From Endomychus coccineus (Eukaryota; Arthropoda; Insecta; Coleoptera; Endomychidae), in NCBI GenBank assembly GCA_958510875.1, contig OY294067.1, positions 106,746,010 through 106,810,009 on the forward strand: a stretch of 64,000 bases of DNA, read 5' to 3'. Positions within the stretch are counted from its first letter, which is position 1, and every line of letters starts with the position of its first letter. Both the position numbers and the translations under genes were made by a program. Below the pieces are notes generated by a model. That model worked only from the letters and a program-made list of their open reading frames with translations. It was not told where the DNA came from and did not search any database. This document shows positions 12,641 through 24,140 of the stretch, one piece after another.

Positions 12641-12780
12641 CATGAATGCATTATGTTGTTTGAACTGGGATATATAAATATAAGGCTAATCGTGAATATT
12701 CACATATCTTTCGTCATCGAGCAAGCCATACATATCAAACAAGAGGAACATAAGTTGATCGATTTGTTTTATTGATCATA
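12632..12780 (+). repeat. Possible polypurine tract plus short LTR
   Basis: AAGGGGGG at about 12,632 is followed by TGAATGCATTATG, a TATA-like ATATATAAATATAAGG at 12,670-12,685, and possibly an end at TTGATCA near 12,779. This is the layout of a PPT and LTR of a Copia- or Gypsy-type element. There is no second copy in the window and no coding sequence beside it, so this is a weak call. Confidence 0.25.
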
Positions 12781-14604
12781 AATGGTAGAAGACTTTTTTA
12801 GGTAGTTGTTATATCACAAATATCACCCATTTTCAGAGATCATTGTGGAAAACATTTGAATTTGGTTATTGTCTGAATATTAATTGTTGATGAAAATTTG
12901 AGAAGTATTAATTCAATAATTATTTTAGGTTTGAAAACGAAGCATATTGAGCATTCGAAACTACGAGGCATGAAAGGATATTCAACAGGATTTCATAAAA
13001 TTTTTGAATTCAAAATTTTCCCCACCTAAACTGATATACCGGGTGTCCCGGAAATATGGTCATAAATCTGATCACAATATCTAGGAATGAAAATAAGTCG
13101 ATTTCAGCTAACTTACCCAACTGCAAAAGTATACCCAAGAAAAGTCACGGGGTGATAAAGTTAAAAATTAAATCCGATTTTTTCAATGTTGCTTTGAAAC
13201 GGTTCAACATTTATTAATGAAAATTTATATCTTATGCTAGTATACAATGACCAATACATTTCAAGTAGCGTCATTGAAATGTTTTCGATATTTATAGGTA
13301 TATAGGGGTCTCAACCCCTCAATTTTTTCGTATGTATGGAATTTTGTTATAAACGGAAAGCCACTGGTAACAAATGTCCGTTTTGAAAGTTTTTTGCAGT
13401 ATTTGCTGGTGAAATCCTTAGCTTAGAAGATACAGCCACCCATTCAAATGTGAATTTACGAATATTCAATGAAACTATATCCTACATAGTCTAGGAGCTA
13501 GACCGATTTTGTTTGACTGAACATTAACCCGATGGCACTAAGGTTTATCGTTAGAGGACGTTTCAATAACCAATTCATCTCACAGACCGAATTTTCCCCG
13601 GCTGCTGCTAGATTTCGAGATACGGCATCCGCATTTTTTTTTTGACTGGAGCTTAACCCCTTCCAAGTTGCGGTTACTTGAAAAGCATGCCATTCTTATA
13701 CACTTCCACCATGTGCCATCATTTTTTATCGTGTCCGTTTATCAGGCCGACCAGTTAAAATTTAACCAAAAATGGACTGCAAGTTAACCCCCCCAAACCT
13801 GGTGGAAAATGTTCATTGGTGTTGGCAATTGTTAACATACCCTATGCCATCAAAAGTTGTCGGTCCATTTCCGAGTAATTGGCCATTATTTAGACGAAAA
13901 ATGTTTCTTTTTTCATTTTGTGGATAAAAGTTGCGGGTTACAAGGTAACATGATAGCACCACTAATTTATCATAAAATTGGCCATAATATCCATATTTTT
14001 CATATTTATGGCTTATGTTACCCCCTACGACAATTTATCATACCCTTCTCACGCTGAATTAATGCCAAACATACAACTGTAATTGAGCATGTTTTTTTTT
14101 ACAAAATTATTACGATACATTAATGTACCCCTCCCTCCACGATTCATTAATTCACCCCCTCTCAAGTACATCATCATCCCCCTTTTAAGCAACCCCTATG
14201 CAGAACAATATTAAAAAATCAGTATTTCTAAGCTTTTTCATAACAACATTATATAACTGTTTTATTCCTCATTACAGCACTAAACATATCACTAAAAGTA
14301 GATTATTTTCTCAAAAAAAAAATAGAAAAAATATGTTAGACATGTGAAATTTGATGTTGTATTATTATTAATCTGCGGATAAATTAGGTTTAAGACTTTT
14401 TCATTGAGTTTATTTTGGAGTATTTTATTAATTATCTTGATATTATAACCGTTATTTTTGGCAATATCTACGATTCTGTTTAATTCCAAATGGAAATTAT
14501 CTTCACTTAATGGAACATTAATTAATCTATGTATCTTACAATTATATGCTGCTAACTTGTGTGCTTGTGGATGTAAAGAAGTGTTCTTTACATATTACCT
14601 ACTC
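12781..14604. other. Unassigned stretch with one transposon-like end
   Basis: CCGGGTGTCCCGGAAATATGG at about 13,038 resembles the CAGGGTGT-type terminus of Tc1-like insect transposons, but I found no partner end. Between 13,510 and 13,790 a loose motif (GACTG...TTAACCC) occurs three times about 125-130 bp apart. No gene is recognised. Confidence 0.35.
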
Positions 14605-14605
14605 G

Positions 14606-14695
14606 TACGAGGGCAAGGTGAAAAGTCTCTTAAAATAAAACAAATGGCGCCACAATCGAAAATGTCATGACATTTGTAATATACCATTTTTGTTT
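14606..14695 (+). mobile_element. Mariner 5' terminal fragment
   Basis: TACGAGGGCAAGGTGAAAAG and the following ATGGCGCCACAATCG match the outer end of the mariner copies at 31,072 (inverted) and 48,818. The piece stops where the R4-type retrotransposon 3' end begins, so the retroelement probably truncated it. Confidence 0.7.
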
Positions 14696-14821
14696 TTGTT
14701 TGTTTTTAGATACAAACCTGGTCGGGGCTGCTGTGAGCTCCGACGACATCGCAGCAGTCGCGCCAGAAAAAACCTAAAAGGCGGTTAACCGAAGCTCCCT
14801 CCCACCGGTCGGTAAGTAGCT

Positions 14822-15970
14822 TCAAGTTCCTAAATCGTGTGCCCTCAGTATTCTAATTGAACCCAGAATGACTGCCTTTTGCATCCGGTCTATCAAGATC
14901 TGCGCCGAGTTCCTACAGGCCGGAATGATCTTTAAGTTTGAACGCAGCGAAGACCGAATTCCGCCCAAAACACCGATGATCAGAACCACTAATACGACCT
15001 TGTGGCCTGGGTATAGCGTGCGAAGCTCGAACAGGAGATCTTGATATTTTGTCCATTTTTCCTCCTCTTTCAAGACTATGTTCTTCTCTGCCGGAGCGGA
15101 GAATTCGATGACATACATAGTCTTGATTAGTTTATCGAGGAGGACAACGTCAGGCCTATTTGCTTGTATGGACCTGACGGTCGGAAACGGATAATTCCAG
15201 AAGATCTGACATTTTTCGTTTCCGACAACGGACTCAATATCTCCTGGCATGTAAGGCAGCACCGGCTCTTGTTCTATTCCGTACGAGTGCCTTAGATGGT
15301 AATACAGCACCCGTAGGGCCGCATTATGGCGATGGGTGTACGCCGAGGCCGCTTTTGCCGGACATGCCGACAGAAGGTGGAAAAGCGTCTCAGGCGCCTT
15401 TCGACAGGCCCTGCAGCTGACATCAGGGACCTGCACACCCATCACATTGCTGCGGTAGACCAAGGTGTTAATTACGCCATCTTGGCAAGCTGCGGTAAAT
15501 CCCTCAGTCTCGGATGTAAGCCCGGCTGACCTTAGGTAGCCGAAGGTCAGCCTAGTTGACAAGCCGAGCGTTTCGATGTTTCGATAGAAAACACCGTGTA
15601 TCGGCTTGTCAACATGCCGCCTGAGCGTAAGATCTTGCTCCGCGGCATTTATCTGGGCTTTCAGGCGAGAAGGTATGAGCTCGAGGTTGCCCTCTAGTCG
15701 GCCTTCTCGACTGATCTGAAATTCGAGACCAAGTTCTTCCGCAGCTTTTTGTGCTGCCTTAACGATAAATGCCCCCACTCCGGCCAATTCGTGACTTTTA
15801 ACAAGCCACAGGAGGGGGTCCAAGCTACTAAGAACTTTATAAGCTACACTCAGAACCACACTTCGATGCAGACCCTCCAGACTGAGGAGTCCCCTACCTC
15901 CACGATGACGTGGGAGATAAATGCGGGAAACAAACGATCTAGGATGCAAACTGTGATGGATACGCATCAT
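14822..15970 (-). pseudogene. R4-type Pol C-terminus: zinc knuckle and REL endonuclease (copy 1)
   Basis: The frame carries C-R-A-C-R-K-A-P-E-T-L-F-H-L-L-S-A-C (CCHC knuckle) near residues 185-205. The endonuclease segment follows with R-P-D-V-V-L-L-D and V-I-E-F-S-A-P, the PD...(D/E) pattern expected for target nicking before reverse transcription. It is the downstream part of one large polyprotein. The apparent start at 15,970 is only the first Met after a 10-nt deletion, not a true start. It ends at 14,822, leaving a short 3' UTR of about 110 nt. Confidence 0.75.
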
Positions 15971-16212
15971 AGTTTATCGAGTCTATGCAGCTCATCGACC
16001 GTCCATTTCACCACTCCAAAAGAGTGGAGCAGGACTGAAACGGCAAGCATATTTGTTGCAGACACCTTGTTCCCACTCGAAAGTTCGGAAGACCAAATCT
16101 TCGAACAAGGTTTCTGTATTTGCCGCGGAGAGCCACCTTTCCCTGGGAAGCGTCATAATTAGGACGCTGTTCAATTCCCAGGTATCGATAGGTCTCTCCA
16201 GCATCGAGGTGT

Positions 16213-17211
16213 TTAAAGATGCTTCCATCGGCAAGCTGCATATTCTCGTACACTTCCGGAGATCGTCCTCTCCTCAAATGAAACTGCGCATTTGTCCAAT
16301 CCCAACTCCATGCCTACGGCTCGTGTATATTCCTGAACCACATTGAGAGATTGATGGAGGTTGTTCTCCCCAGAGGCATACAGTTTCAAATCATCCACGT
16401 AAAATAAATGGGTGATCTGATGCCTCCGGTCGTTCGGTGGTCCAGAGTAATATCCACGAGTCCGTCTTAAAGCAATGGAGAGCGGCAGCAGTGAGATATT
16501 GAACAAGAGGGGACTCAAGGAGTCTTCTTGGAAAACTCCCCTCTTGAATGTTACCAACTCTGTCAAGACTCGTCGTGTGCCTGATGTGATGGCAACACGG
16601 GTCTTCCAGAGTGGCAACAGATGTTCTATGCATCTTACTAGTGGGGTTGGTACCGCAAGGCATTGGAGCAAGTATAATAATAGCTCATGTGATGTTGAAT
16701 CAAATGCCTTGCGGTAGTCAATCCAGGCCATGGAAAGGTTGCGCTTGTAGAGTATGGAGTCCTGAGTGATAGATCTATCTATCACCAGGTTCTCCTGGCA
16801 ACCCTCCATGCCTTTCTTTGCCCCACGCTGCTCGCTGATGTTATTAACTACCGGACCGATTGATTTCAACAACCTAGCATACAAGATACGTGTAAATAAC
16901 TTGTAGCAGGTGTTGAGACAAGTGATCGGCCGGTAGTTCTTGGGATCAGAAAAGTCTCCACTCTTTGGAAGTAGCACAGTGTACCCCTCGACAGCCCAGC
17001 TTGGAATATGCCGCTCCTCTTTGACCCATGAGTCAAAGACTCTGGCCAGACGGCGGTGAGTGGAAGGAAATTTCTTCCACCACCATATGTTAATGCCGTC
17101 AGGGCCGGGAGCAGCATAGTTTTTGGTACCGACAAGAGCTTGTCGGACCTCATCTTCGCTGACTGCCTCGCACACTTCTGTTTGCGGAAGTTGACGTTCA
17201 GCGCAAAACAT
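16213..17211 (-). pseudogene. R4-type reverse transcriptase domain (copy 1)
   Basis: Reverse-transcriptase blocks in order: A-A-P-G-P-D-G-I, N-Y-R-P-I-T-C-L-N-T, W-I-D-Y-R-K-A-F-D-S (first catalytic Asp), G-V-F-Q-E-D-S-L-S-P-L-L-F, and F-Y-V-D-D-L-K-L-Y-A (catalytic DD). Where most RTs read Q-G-D, this copy reads Q-E-D; copy 2 keeps Q-G-D. The frame is lost at about 16,293 by a 2-nt deletion. The Met at 17,211 lies in a different frame from the N-terminal domain, so it is not the native start. Confidence 0.85.
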
Positions 17212-17983
17212 TTGGAAGTGTGCCGCTAGAAATAAAATCCATCACACACTGGATCCGAGACGTTTGCTGCCTCGCCGACTGAATTTTGGCCTCGACTTTG
17301 TGTAGGCGCCGTTCGGTTTTCTCGATCTGGTCGTGCGGTCTCTCACTCCGCACTTCCGGAACGAGTCGCTTTGCGGCACCATACACGGCCTCGTTGATTT
17401 CCCAGAGGTCGGCGAATTCCGGAAGCTCGTCGTTAATCAACGTGTCCAATTCCACCAGCTCGTGTGGTCGTACGGAGACCCTGATGTTGATTCGGGTTCT
17501 CCTAGTTCTAAGATCAACTTCGGTGTTCTGGAGCAGGCTTGCTCTACCAGATTTGTTGCGGCGCACCACAGGTGGTGCTGGTGCGGCTAGATCCGGTTCT
17601 GGTGCTGCAGCCTGCCGGAGATTCGTTCTTATATAGCCGGTTCTCCGCAGGTAGAATACTTGATTTCGCAAGGTTTGTGCGGATAAGTCACGGCATAGAG
17701 GATGCATGATGCACCAAAGTGCATGCAGCCGTGACATGTATCCCCTGCGGGCCGGCTCGCTGCGCTCGAAGCAGTTCAGCAAGTCATCCCGAAGTTCATT
17801 AGTCCACTCAGAGCGTCCATGTACATTGCGGTGGTCGTCAACGTCGGGACCGTCCTCTTGGGCCCCACCCACCTGTCCCTGCTCCTCATCCGACGAGGAG
17901 CTGATGTGGGAGGCCAATCTTCTACTGCCCGTAACAAAAGATGTACCCTCTGCTGGGTTGTTAGCCCAGCATCGGGACGGCAT
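17198..17983 (-). pseudogene. R4-type N-terminal domain (Myb-like DNA binding)
   Basis: This 261-codon frame starts near the element's 5' end and holds a segment E-W-T-N-E-L-R-D-D-L-L-N-C-F followed by aromatic and basic helices (about residues 58-115). It resembles the Myb/SANT-like N-terminus of site-selective REL elements. A charged C-terminal helix follows. The frame ends just as the RT frame opens (+1 relative shift near 17,205), most simply a mutation in a once continuous ORF. Confidence 0.6.
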
Positions 17984-18042
17984 CGGTATTGAGTGAGGTT
18001 ACCGAGCCGATATAACCCCGACTTTTTATCACCAGTGAGCAA

Positions 18043-18048
<6 letters not shown>

Positions 18049-18073
<25 letters not shown>
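18049..18073. repeat. (AT)n microsatellite at R4 element head
   Basis: A pure AT dinucleotide run separates the 5' end of R4 copy 1 from an inverted fragment of the same 5' end. Copy 2 also abuts (AT)n tracts, which suggests a TA-repeat target or products of template joining. Confidence 0.85.
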
Positions 18074-18086
18074 GAGGGGACAACCT

Positions 18087-18232
18087 TAATAAAAAGTCGG
18101 GGTTAAATCGGCTCGGTAACCCCACTCAATACCGACGCCTTTCCGATGTTGGACTAACAACTCAACAGAGGGTAACCTTTTGTTCCTAGCAGCAGAAGAT
18201 TGGCCTCCCACATCAGCTCCTCGTCGGATGAG
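18087..18232 (+). mobile_element. Inverted 5' fragment of the R4-type element
   Basis: AATAAAAAGTCGGGGTT through CTCCTCGTCGGATGAG corresponds to the first ~145 nt of copy 1 (17,895-18,040) in opposite orientation, with scattered substitutions. It is head to head with copy 1 across the (AT)n tract and stops abruptly at 18,232. Confidence 0.8.
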
Positions 18233-20919
18233 CACGCATACATTTAACCTACATGGATGTGACGTCACAGTATATTTTATGTGTTTACTCTGTGGAAAAT
18301 TTTGATAGTTCATGTGACAGAAGGTGTCTGTATCATAAACTATAATTTAAGTCTTTCATTAGCTGTTTCTAAATTATTTCCAATATATTTTCTGTTCCTT
18401 CAATCATACATTTGACTCGCAGTCCCCAAAGGCTATTTTGAAAAAACGAGGGAAGTTGGTGATCGATTAATCACAGTTTTTTCTATAAAAATACTCGCAA
18501 TTTTGTATCGAACTTATGATCTCAAATTTTCTCAAAAAATTTCAATTTTAGTCGCATAGGATTGTTATGAATCAATCGTTCAATATATAAGCTGAAGAAA
18601 AATATGGGGTGATATTCAAAAAAATTAAGTGATTGAGATTTCAAATTCATCACTTTCATGACATATTTTCACTAGATTTCTTCTACTTTTTCAAAACTTC
18701 CTCAACAGTTTCATAACTTACTGAAACACTAGTAAGATTTCATAAATATCACATTAACTTATATGAATTAGTTTTGAAGATAATCGCAAAAACTAAGACA
18801 CTGCAGAAGCTATATTCAAAAAATATGTATCAACACAAAAACGGTTGAGAATTAAAATAGAAAATAATCATCGAAGAAAACAAAAATGCAAAAAAATTGG
18901 CGTGTTCTATTTAAAATAATAAAGTTGATATATTCGGAAGTGAAGGCAAACTTAAAATATTTTAGATTTGTATGGCTTTTTTGAAAAAATATTCAAAATT
19001 TGATTCTGAACATCTGTGATTAAAATATCGTTTAATGTATTTGTATCAATATTATCTACGAAATGAGAAAATCTAGTGACTTGCGCTTTAATTTGGCCTC
19101 TGCGTAAATTCAATTTTTTGAGTTGATCCATTATGATTTACACAAATTAAACACAGACTGAGGCAATATCAACAATTCAAGGAATATATGATTGAGGAAA
19201 ATTGACTCATCAATTTTAAGAAATGCTCAAAATGCTATGCTGAAGCAGGTTGGTTCCTGATGGACAGGATTCGCTGATGTCTTGAGTAATCTGGCTCGAA
19301 GGACCATGTGCTGTATGCTGCTGTTGATTACACTTCTTGTATGACCCAGTATGATGGTAGTTGGTTGAACAAATAGCACTTGATGATTTCAAGTTATTTA
19401 TTCACACCTATATACAGTTATGTACAAACTACACCAACAGAACTGAATCGCCTTATTTATGAAGGCTAATTTCCCTAAAGTTGTAATTCCCTAGGTTAAC
19501 GTTTTGATTATAAGATTGATGATATGTTAATGTTATTGCAAGTATTAATGTTGCTCGCTAAAGTGATATCGTTGTGATTGCTTTAGTGATGTAATGATGT
19601 TGCTTGATGAATGAAGTTGATGTGATTGTTTAGCAATGTAATGATGTTGCTCGATGATTGATTTTTGTGTGAATGTTCCTTTTTTAAAGTCGTTTACTTT
19701 AGGCAAATTTAAGACTAAGAGTGGCCTGTAAAGAAGGGTAGTAGATGCTATCATTGGCTAATGGCTACATATGTGTTGACCAGAAATCCCAAGCAACAGA
19801 ATCATTCTTAGAAGTACCCATATAAATCAAACATTGAAAACGATATTGTAATCAGTAACCATTGATTCACTCCGTCGAATGCCTGCTATAATCTTCTATG
19901 AGTACTAATATTTTTGTTCTGATAGTTATTATCTACAGGCGACCAAAAATATCACGGTGACCGCAAACAACGCGGAAGTGCAATTGTAATGAGGACGAAA
20001 TCCAGATTGTAAATTAGGTAAATTGCTGTGCTTATCTAGGTGACATTCAATTTGTACAAACACAATTCTTTCAATAATATTAAGAATAATGTGGAAAATA
20101 TACCAATCGAACTCCGATCTTTTTATTCATTCGGTGTATTATCTTTACCGATAGAATTAATTACTATTATCAATATGCCATTTTCAAACATGTTTTACTT
20201 TTAAACGATATTTATATGTGTCATCACTGGAATTGTAATTAGAGACTAGTGGAGTAGCATAATTAGCCTAATACAACAACTACATTCGATTTTATTGAAA
20301 GTAGCACTTTGTATACTGAGCGGCGTTTGGAATTCCTAAACAAAAGGAATATATCCTTCAATGAAAGTTATTGTTTATTGGGTACTAGGAATAGTTTTAT
20401 TACATTCCATGGAGAATGTATTCGAGTTTTATATTGGTATTTTTTTTGTTCATTTTAAGAGAAATTTTTTTCTTCCTTGTTCTATGGATAAAGTTTCTCA
20501 GTAATAATTCCATTCACAATTTGTTTTTATCATTTGAACTATCATACAGTTTTGCTTTTCCTTTGTATCTTGAAATACCCAAGCAGATGTTCTTATTGTC
20601 CTTGTATTTATAGTTTTAACGTGAGCATGCCTATTAGATGATTGATTCATTATGCTACGGATAATTCAATTCACCCAAAAAAAGAGCCAACAAATAGTGA
20701 TTTATGTTGTCAATAATATTCCAAATTTCAATAAAAGAAGAAAATTAAAATTATAATCATGGAAGCAAATCCCAGTTTCTATAATTTGAGAATAATTATC
20801 GTGACATGTAATAGGTCAACTTTAATTGATCATCGTCTAGGATTTACTATTCTCAAGACCAGTGCTCTTTCAAAAACGGTTGATGAAGATAAAACTAAAT
20901 TATCGAAACATTTAATAAG
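18233..20919. other. AT-rich stretch, no gene recognised
   Basis: A diverged tandem duplication of about 55 bp (TGTAATGATGTTGCT core) lies at 19,573-19,670. Otherwise no motif-bearing frame or RNA gene is seen. Confidence 0.45.
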
Positions 20920-21335
20920 AGGGCAAGGTGAAAAGTCCCTGAAAAATGAAACAAGAAATGATTTATTTGGTCAAAACTTATTTTGTTTCTCAACGTAATC
21001 TCCTTGTACCCCGATACACTTCGTCCAACTTTTTAATAATTTTTCGATCCCTGCCAAAACGATTTCGGTTATCCTTCAAAATAGGGGTTTATTTCAGCGT
21101 TGTAGCAAATCTCTTTCCGTCGAGCCATTTTTGGAAATAGCTCTGCATAATATACGCCGGGGATCGTTTCGCCCTTTTCAAGGTTTTCAAGGACGATACC
21201 GTGTGCATCCTAAAAACTGTCCCCATAACTTTGTTGGTCGATAAACCCACTTTGGCTTTTTCCGGCTTCGATTTGACAGGACAAGTCCACTGTTTCGACT
21301 GTTCTTTGGTTTCTGGTGTGTTGTTAAATTAAAAT
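20920..21335 (-). mobile_element. Mariner 3' fragment, internally deleted
   Basis: Plus-strand GAGGGCAAGGTGAAAAGTCC is followed by sequence closely matching the 3' part of the mariner at 29,851-31,072. About 140 bp around the transposase D-N-A-P-A region is missing. Only a decayed transposase C-terminus is left. Confidence 0.75.
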
Positions 21336-22964
21336 TAAACAACCCATGTTCCGTTAGTATGTGTCAGCAGTTTTACATCGGTTTTAACCATCTCACATCC
21401 AATCAGTGCTTTAGACTGTCTGCAACCATTCACTTGTTATTGCTACTCTTTCGTGTGTTGTGATCTGACTCGGCAGTGAATCATCTTTTTGATGTTACTC
21501 TTCGAGATGTGGATTCAGCGATTATTAGGGGTTTTTGGCCCTTAGTTTTGCTTTTTAGTTTTTTCTTAGTTCAGTGGGGCAGGCATCCCAGAATATTGTG
21601 AGTTCACTTTTGTCTCCGGTCAGGTTGTTTAGTGTGTTAATGCAATTCCACACCAGCTCTGGTGTAATTTTCATGATCCCAGCTCAGTGAAAATTGCTCC
21701 CGCCTCTCCATGGTTTCAGGCTTCAACAGTGGGCCAGATTTCACCATTGGTTCTTAGGGTTGATTGGTTATTATTGTTGACCCGATTTTCTTTGGAGGGT
21801 ATAAGATACATTTTATTGAAAATGTATCGTTGTTACATCCCATCCGTTGTCATTGAGTAAATGGAATGTGTTTTCCACAAATTGGTAGTAAGTCATAGTC
21901 TCATTGACATTAGTCTGTGGCAGGATCTTGTTGCCGTTTCATGTTTAGTCAGGTGGAATGATTCCACTCATCATTAGTGCTTCGAGTGCAGCTGTGAGAG
22001 TAGTTTACATAGATATAGTGAACGCGCCTACAAACTTCCTCTGACGTTTCAGACCTATTTCGTCGTTTTTCCCCACACCACTTAGATATATGTCAACCTG
22101 GGTTTAAGTATGGCTCCGAAGATCCAGATTATGGTATATGGACTGATGGACACTTGAGGCCAATGGCTCTGTACAACCAGAAGACTGCAGTGAATTTGCG
22201 ACTTCTTGTTCTGATTTTAGTGTACAGACTTGTTTAAGATGTTTCCTAGTTAGGTGGATTGGTCCTAGGCCGTATTTACGTGCAGGCCCGCACCACAATG
22301 GACCCCGCTCAAAGAAGAAGACAAAGAAAATCTGTCCAAAATTTGATGTGTCAAAAGAACAATAACATAGACATTCAGAACTACCGTTCTAAAGGTAACG
22401 CTTTATCAATGAGCAGAAAGCACATTGGCCTTTATGCGTTGGTAATGGCAGTAAATAATTTAGCAGCATGAATACTTTCTTCTGAGCATTCATTAATCTT
22501 GCAGCACAAGCTGCTGCCGAGTGGTATCTGGTGCTGTAGGTTGTTTGACTTCTTGGAAAACTGTATGTATATATTTTACAGCCTCAATAAACATACATAG
22601 AGTTCTAACAGAGTGCTTGAAAAAAGAGCAAACTGACAAACTCATTCTCGTTCCAAAAAGGTCAAAAACAACAGAACGTTTCACATGCAGAGCAGAAGCT
22701 ATAAAAGCCCGCTGACATGAAGAAAAACCATATTTTTTTAAATTTCAATCGACGAAGAAAATTCTGTAATATTACGTGTTACTGCCCTAATTTTGCATAA
22801 CAAAATGTCAATGATGAAAATTGGACGCTCTACACAGTATTCTGGGGATAACATCTGGGGACAAGTAAAAAAAAATAGTCAAACTCTGCAGAACCCTAGA
22901 TTGGATGTGAACATAACTGCTTCGGCACTGACATCGTTAACAAGCTTCATAGGACTATACATAA
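21336..22964. other. Unassigned stretch
   Basis: GC content is slightly higher near 21,500-22,350. Minus-strand frames there look like degraded coding sequence, but I cannot place them in a family. No intact gene is recognised. Confidence 0.35.
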
Positions 22965-23045
22965 GAAATAATCACCCTTATCCACTGAAAATACTATTAA
23001 ACTACTAAGGACCTTTCGACTACCAAGTAGTCATCATCAGAGTAA
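22965..23045 (-). mobile_element. PLE family B terminus (solo)
   Basis: ATAATCACCCTTATCCACTG through the hammerhead core matches the terminus at 4,885-4,956. No PLE coding sequence is attached. Confidence 0.7.
23012..23040 (-). ncRNA. Hammerhead ribozyme-like core (PLE family B)
   Basis: Minus strand: CTGATGA, perfect stem II GACTAC/GTAGTC with a TTG loop, then GAAA. Stem II carries compensatory changes relative to the 4,928 copy (GCTAC/GTAGC), as expected for a selected RNA fold. Confidence 0.65.
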
Positions 23046-23639
23046 AAGTTGCTAAGTTAGCGGATTACACTGATAAGAGAGTGGAGCGCACTGCAAGCGT
23101 TAGTTATCAATGTCCCGATTAAGGAATCAATATAGATCATATAATTCGTAGTGAATAGATAATAAACAAAAACTTACCAACCTTGACCTCAAATAAGTGG
23201 TTAAGTGTTTATTGAGTGAATTAGATTGTTTGATTTCTTCAAGAAGGTTATTTTATTCTATCAATAGCAAGCCCTTATGAAACAATGAATTCATTGTTCT
23301 AGTATAATTGGTTATTTGAATATACATATTTTTTTTCTCTTGATGGGATAGTTGTATAGGTATTTGACTTTGAAATACAAAGAAAGCATTAAAATAAGAA
23401 GGAGCTACACCAGATAACATTTAAAATATGAACACTATTGAGGAAAAATAAAACAATCAATCCCCAACAGATAGCCGAGGTCTGAAGCATTTAATATAAA
23501 CGAATCCATTACATTTCAAAATACACATTCCCTTATTTTATAATTTTTGCAAGGTCGAAATATTATTCCCATTGAGCAATTTAAATACACTAGCACAATA
23601 ATCAAAATGGGGTTGCATTATTGCTTTGTAAATAGTAGG

Positions 23640-24140
23640 GGAAGTTTGGGAAGTTAACTGTCTACCAATTCTCATGCAGAAGATTTGCTTTCACGAAACC
23701 TTCAACAAAAAATTTCACATATTGTTTAATCTTATTAACAATTCAAACATTTTCACCATTAAAATCAATAGCCTATTCTTGTTTTTATATTGAGTTGTTA
23801 TGATCAAGACTTCCTTCACTTCAATATCATCATAAAACAGATTAATTAAGGAATTCATAGCATCCGATAAAATCAACATCTTTGAGTTATAGAATACATA
23901 GATGTCCCAAAATGCTACTATGTAGGAATCCTGAGGTAACCTTCCTTCCATCAGAAAAAACATTGGTTCTTTGTTCTCTGTTGCAATTTTTTAGTAGAAA
24001 AGTCTCAAATGCTTCTTTGAAATCCAAAAACATTGCAAACTCATCATTATCAACATTTAGTTTCCTGCTGGACAATGATGACCGTACACCAGTTTCACAT
24101 GAATGCTTGGACCTAAATCTAGATTGATGTTCCGTCAATA
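23640..24140 (-). pseudogene. Non-LTR reverse transcriptase remnant
   Basis: Minus-strand frames read H-Q-S-R-F-R-S-K-H-S-C-E-T, then F-A-M-F-L-D-F-K-E-A-F-E-T (catalytic A motif), then G-F-L-H-S-S-I-L-G, a decayed form of the G-x-P-Q-G-S-I-L-G block. The clade (Jockey or CR1-like) cannot be fixed. The frames are offset, so it is dead. Confidence 0.65.

Larger units (their letters stand above)
14713..18048 (-). mobile_element. R4/Dong-type (REL-endonuclease) non-LTR retrotransposon, copy 1, near full length
   Basis: On the minus strand the element runs from a 5' end at an (AT)n tract (18,048) to a 3' end at CCAGGTTTG (14,713). It encodes an N-terminal Myb-like domain, a reverse transcriptase with F-Y-V-D-D-L-K-L-Y-A, a C-terminal zinc knuckle and a restriction-like endonuclease. 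The D-L-K-L-Y-A wording and domain order fit the R4 clade better than R2. At least four lesions break the frame: a shift near 17,205, a 2-nt loss near 16,293, a change near 16,100 and a 10-nt loss near 15,968, the last three seen against copy 2 at 59.6-61.8 kb. The copies otherwise differ at only a few percent of positions. Confidence 0.85.

Noticed and set aside
17286..17636. Plus-strand frames opposite the R4-type N-terminal domain
   Set aside because: GC-richer antisense shadows of the retrotransposon ORF, which has the recognisable motifs on minus.
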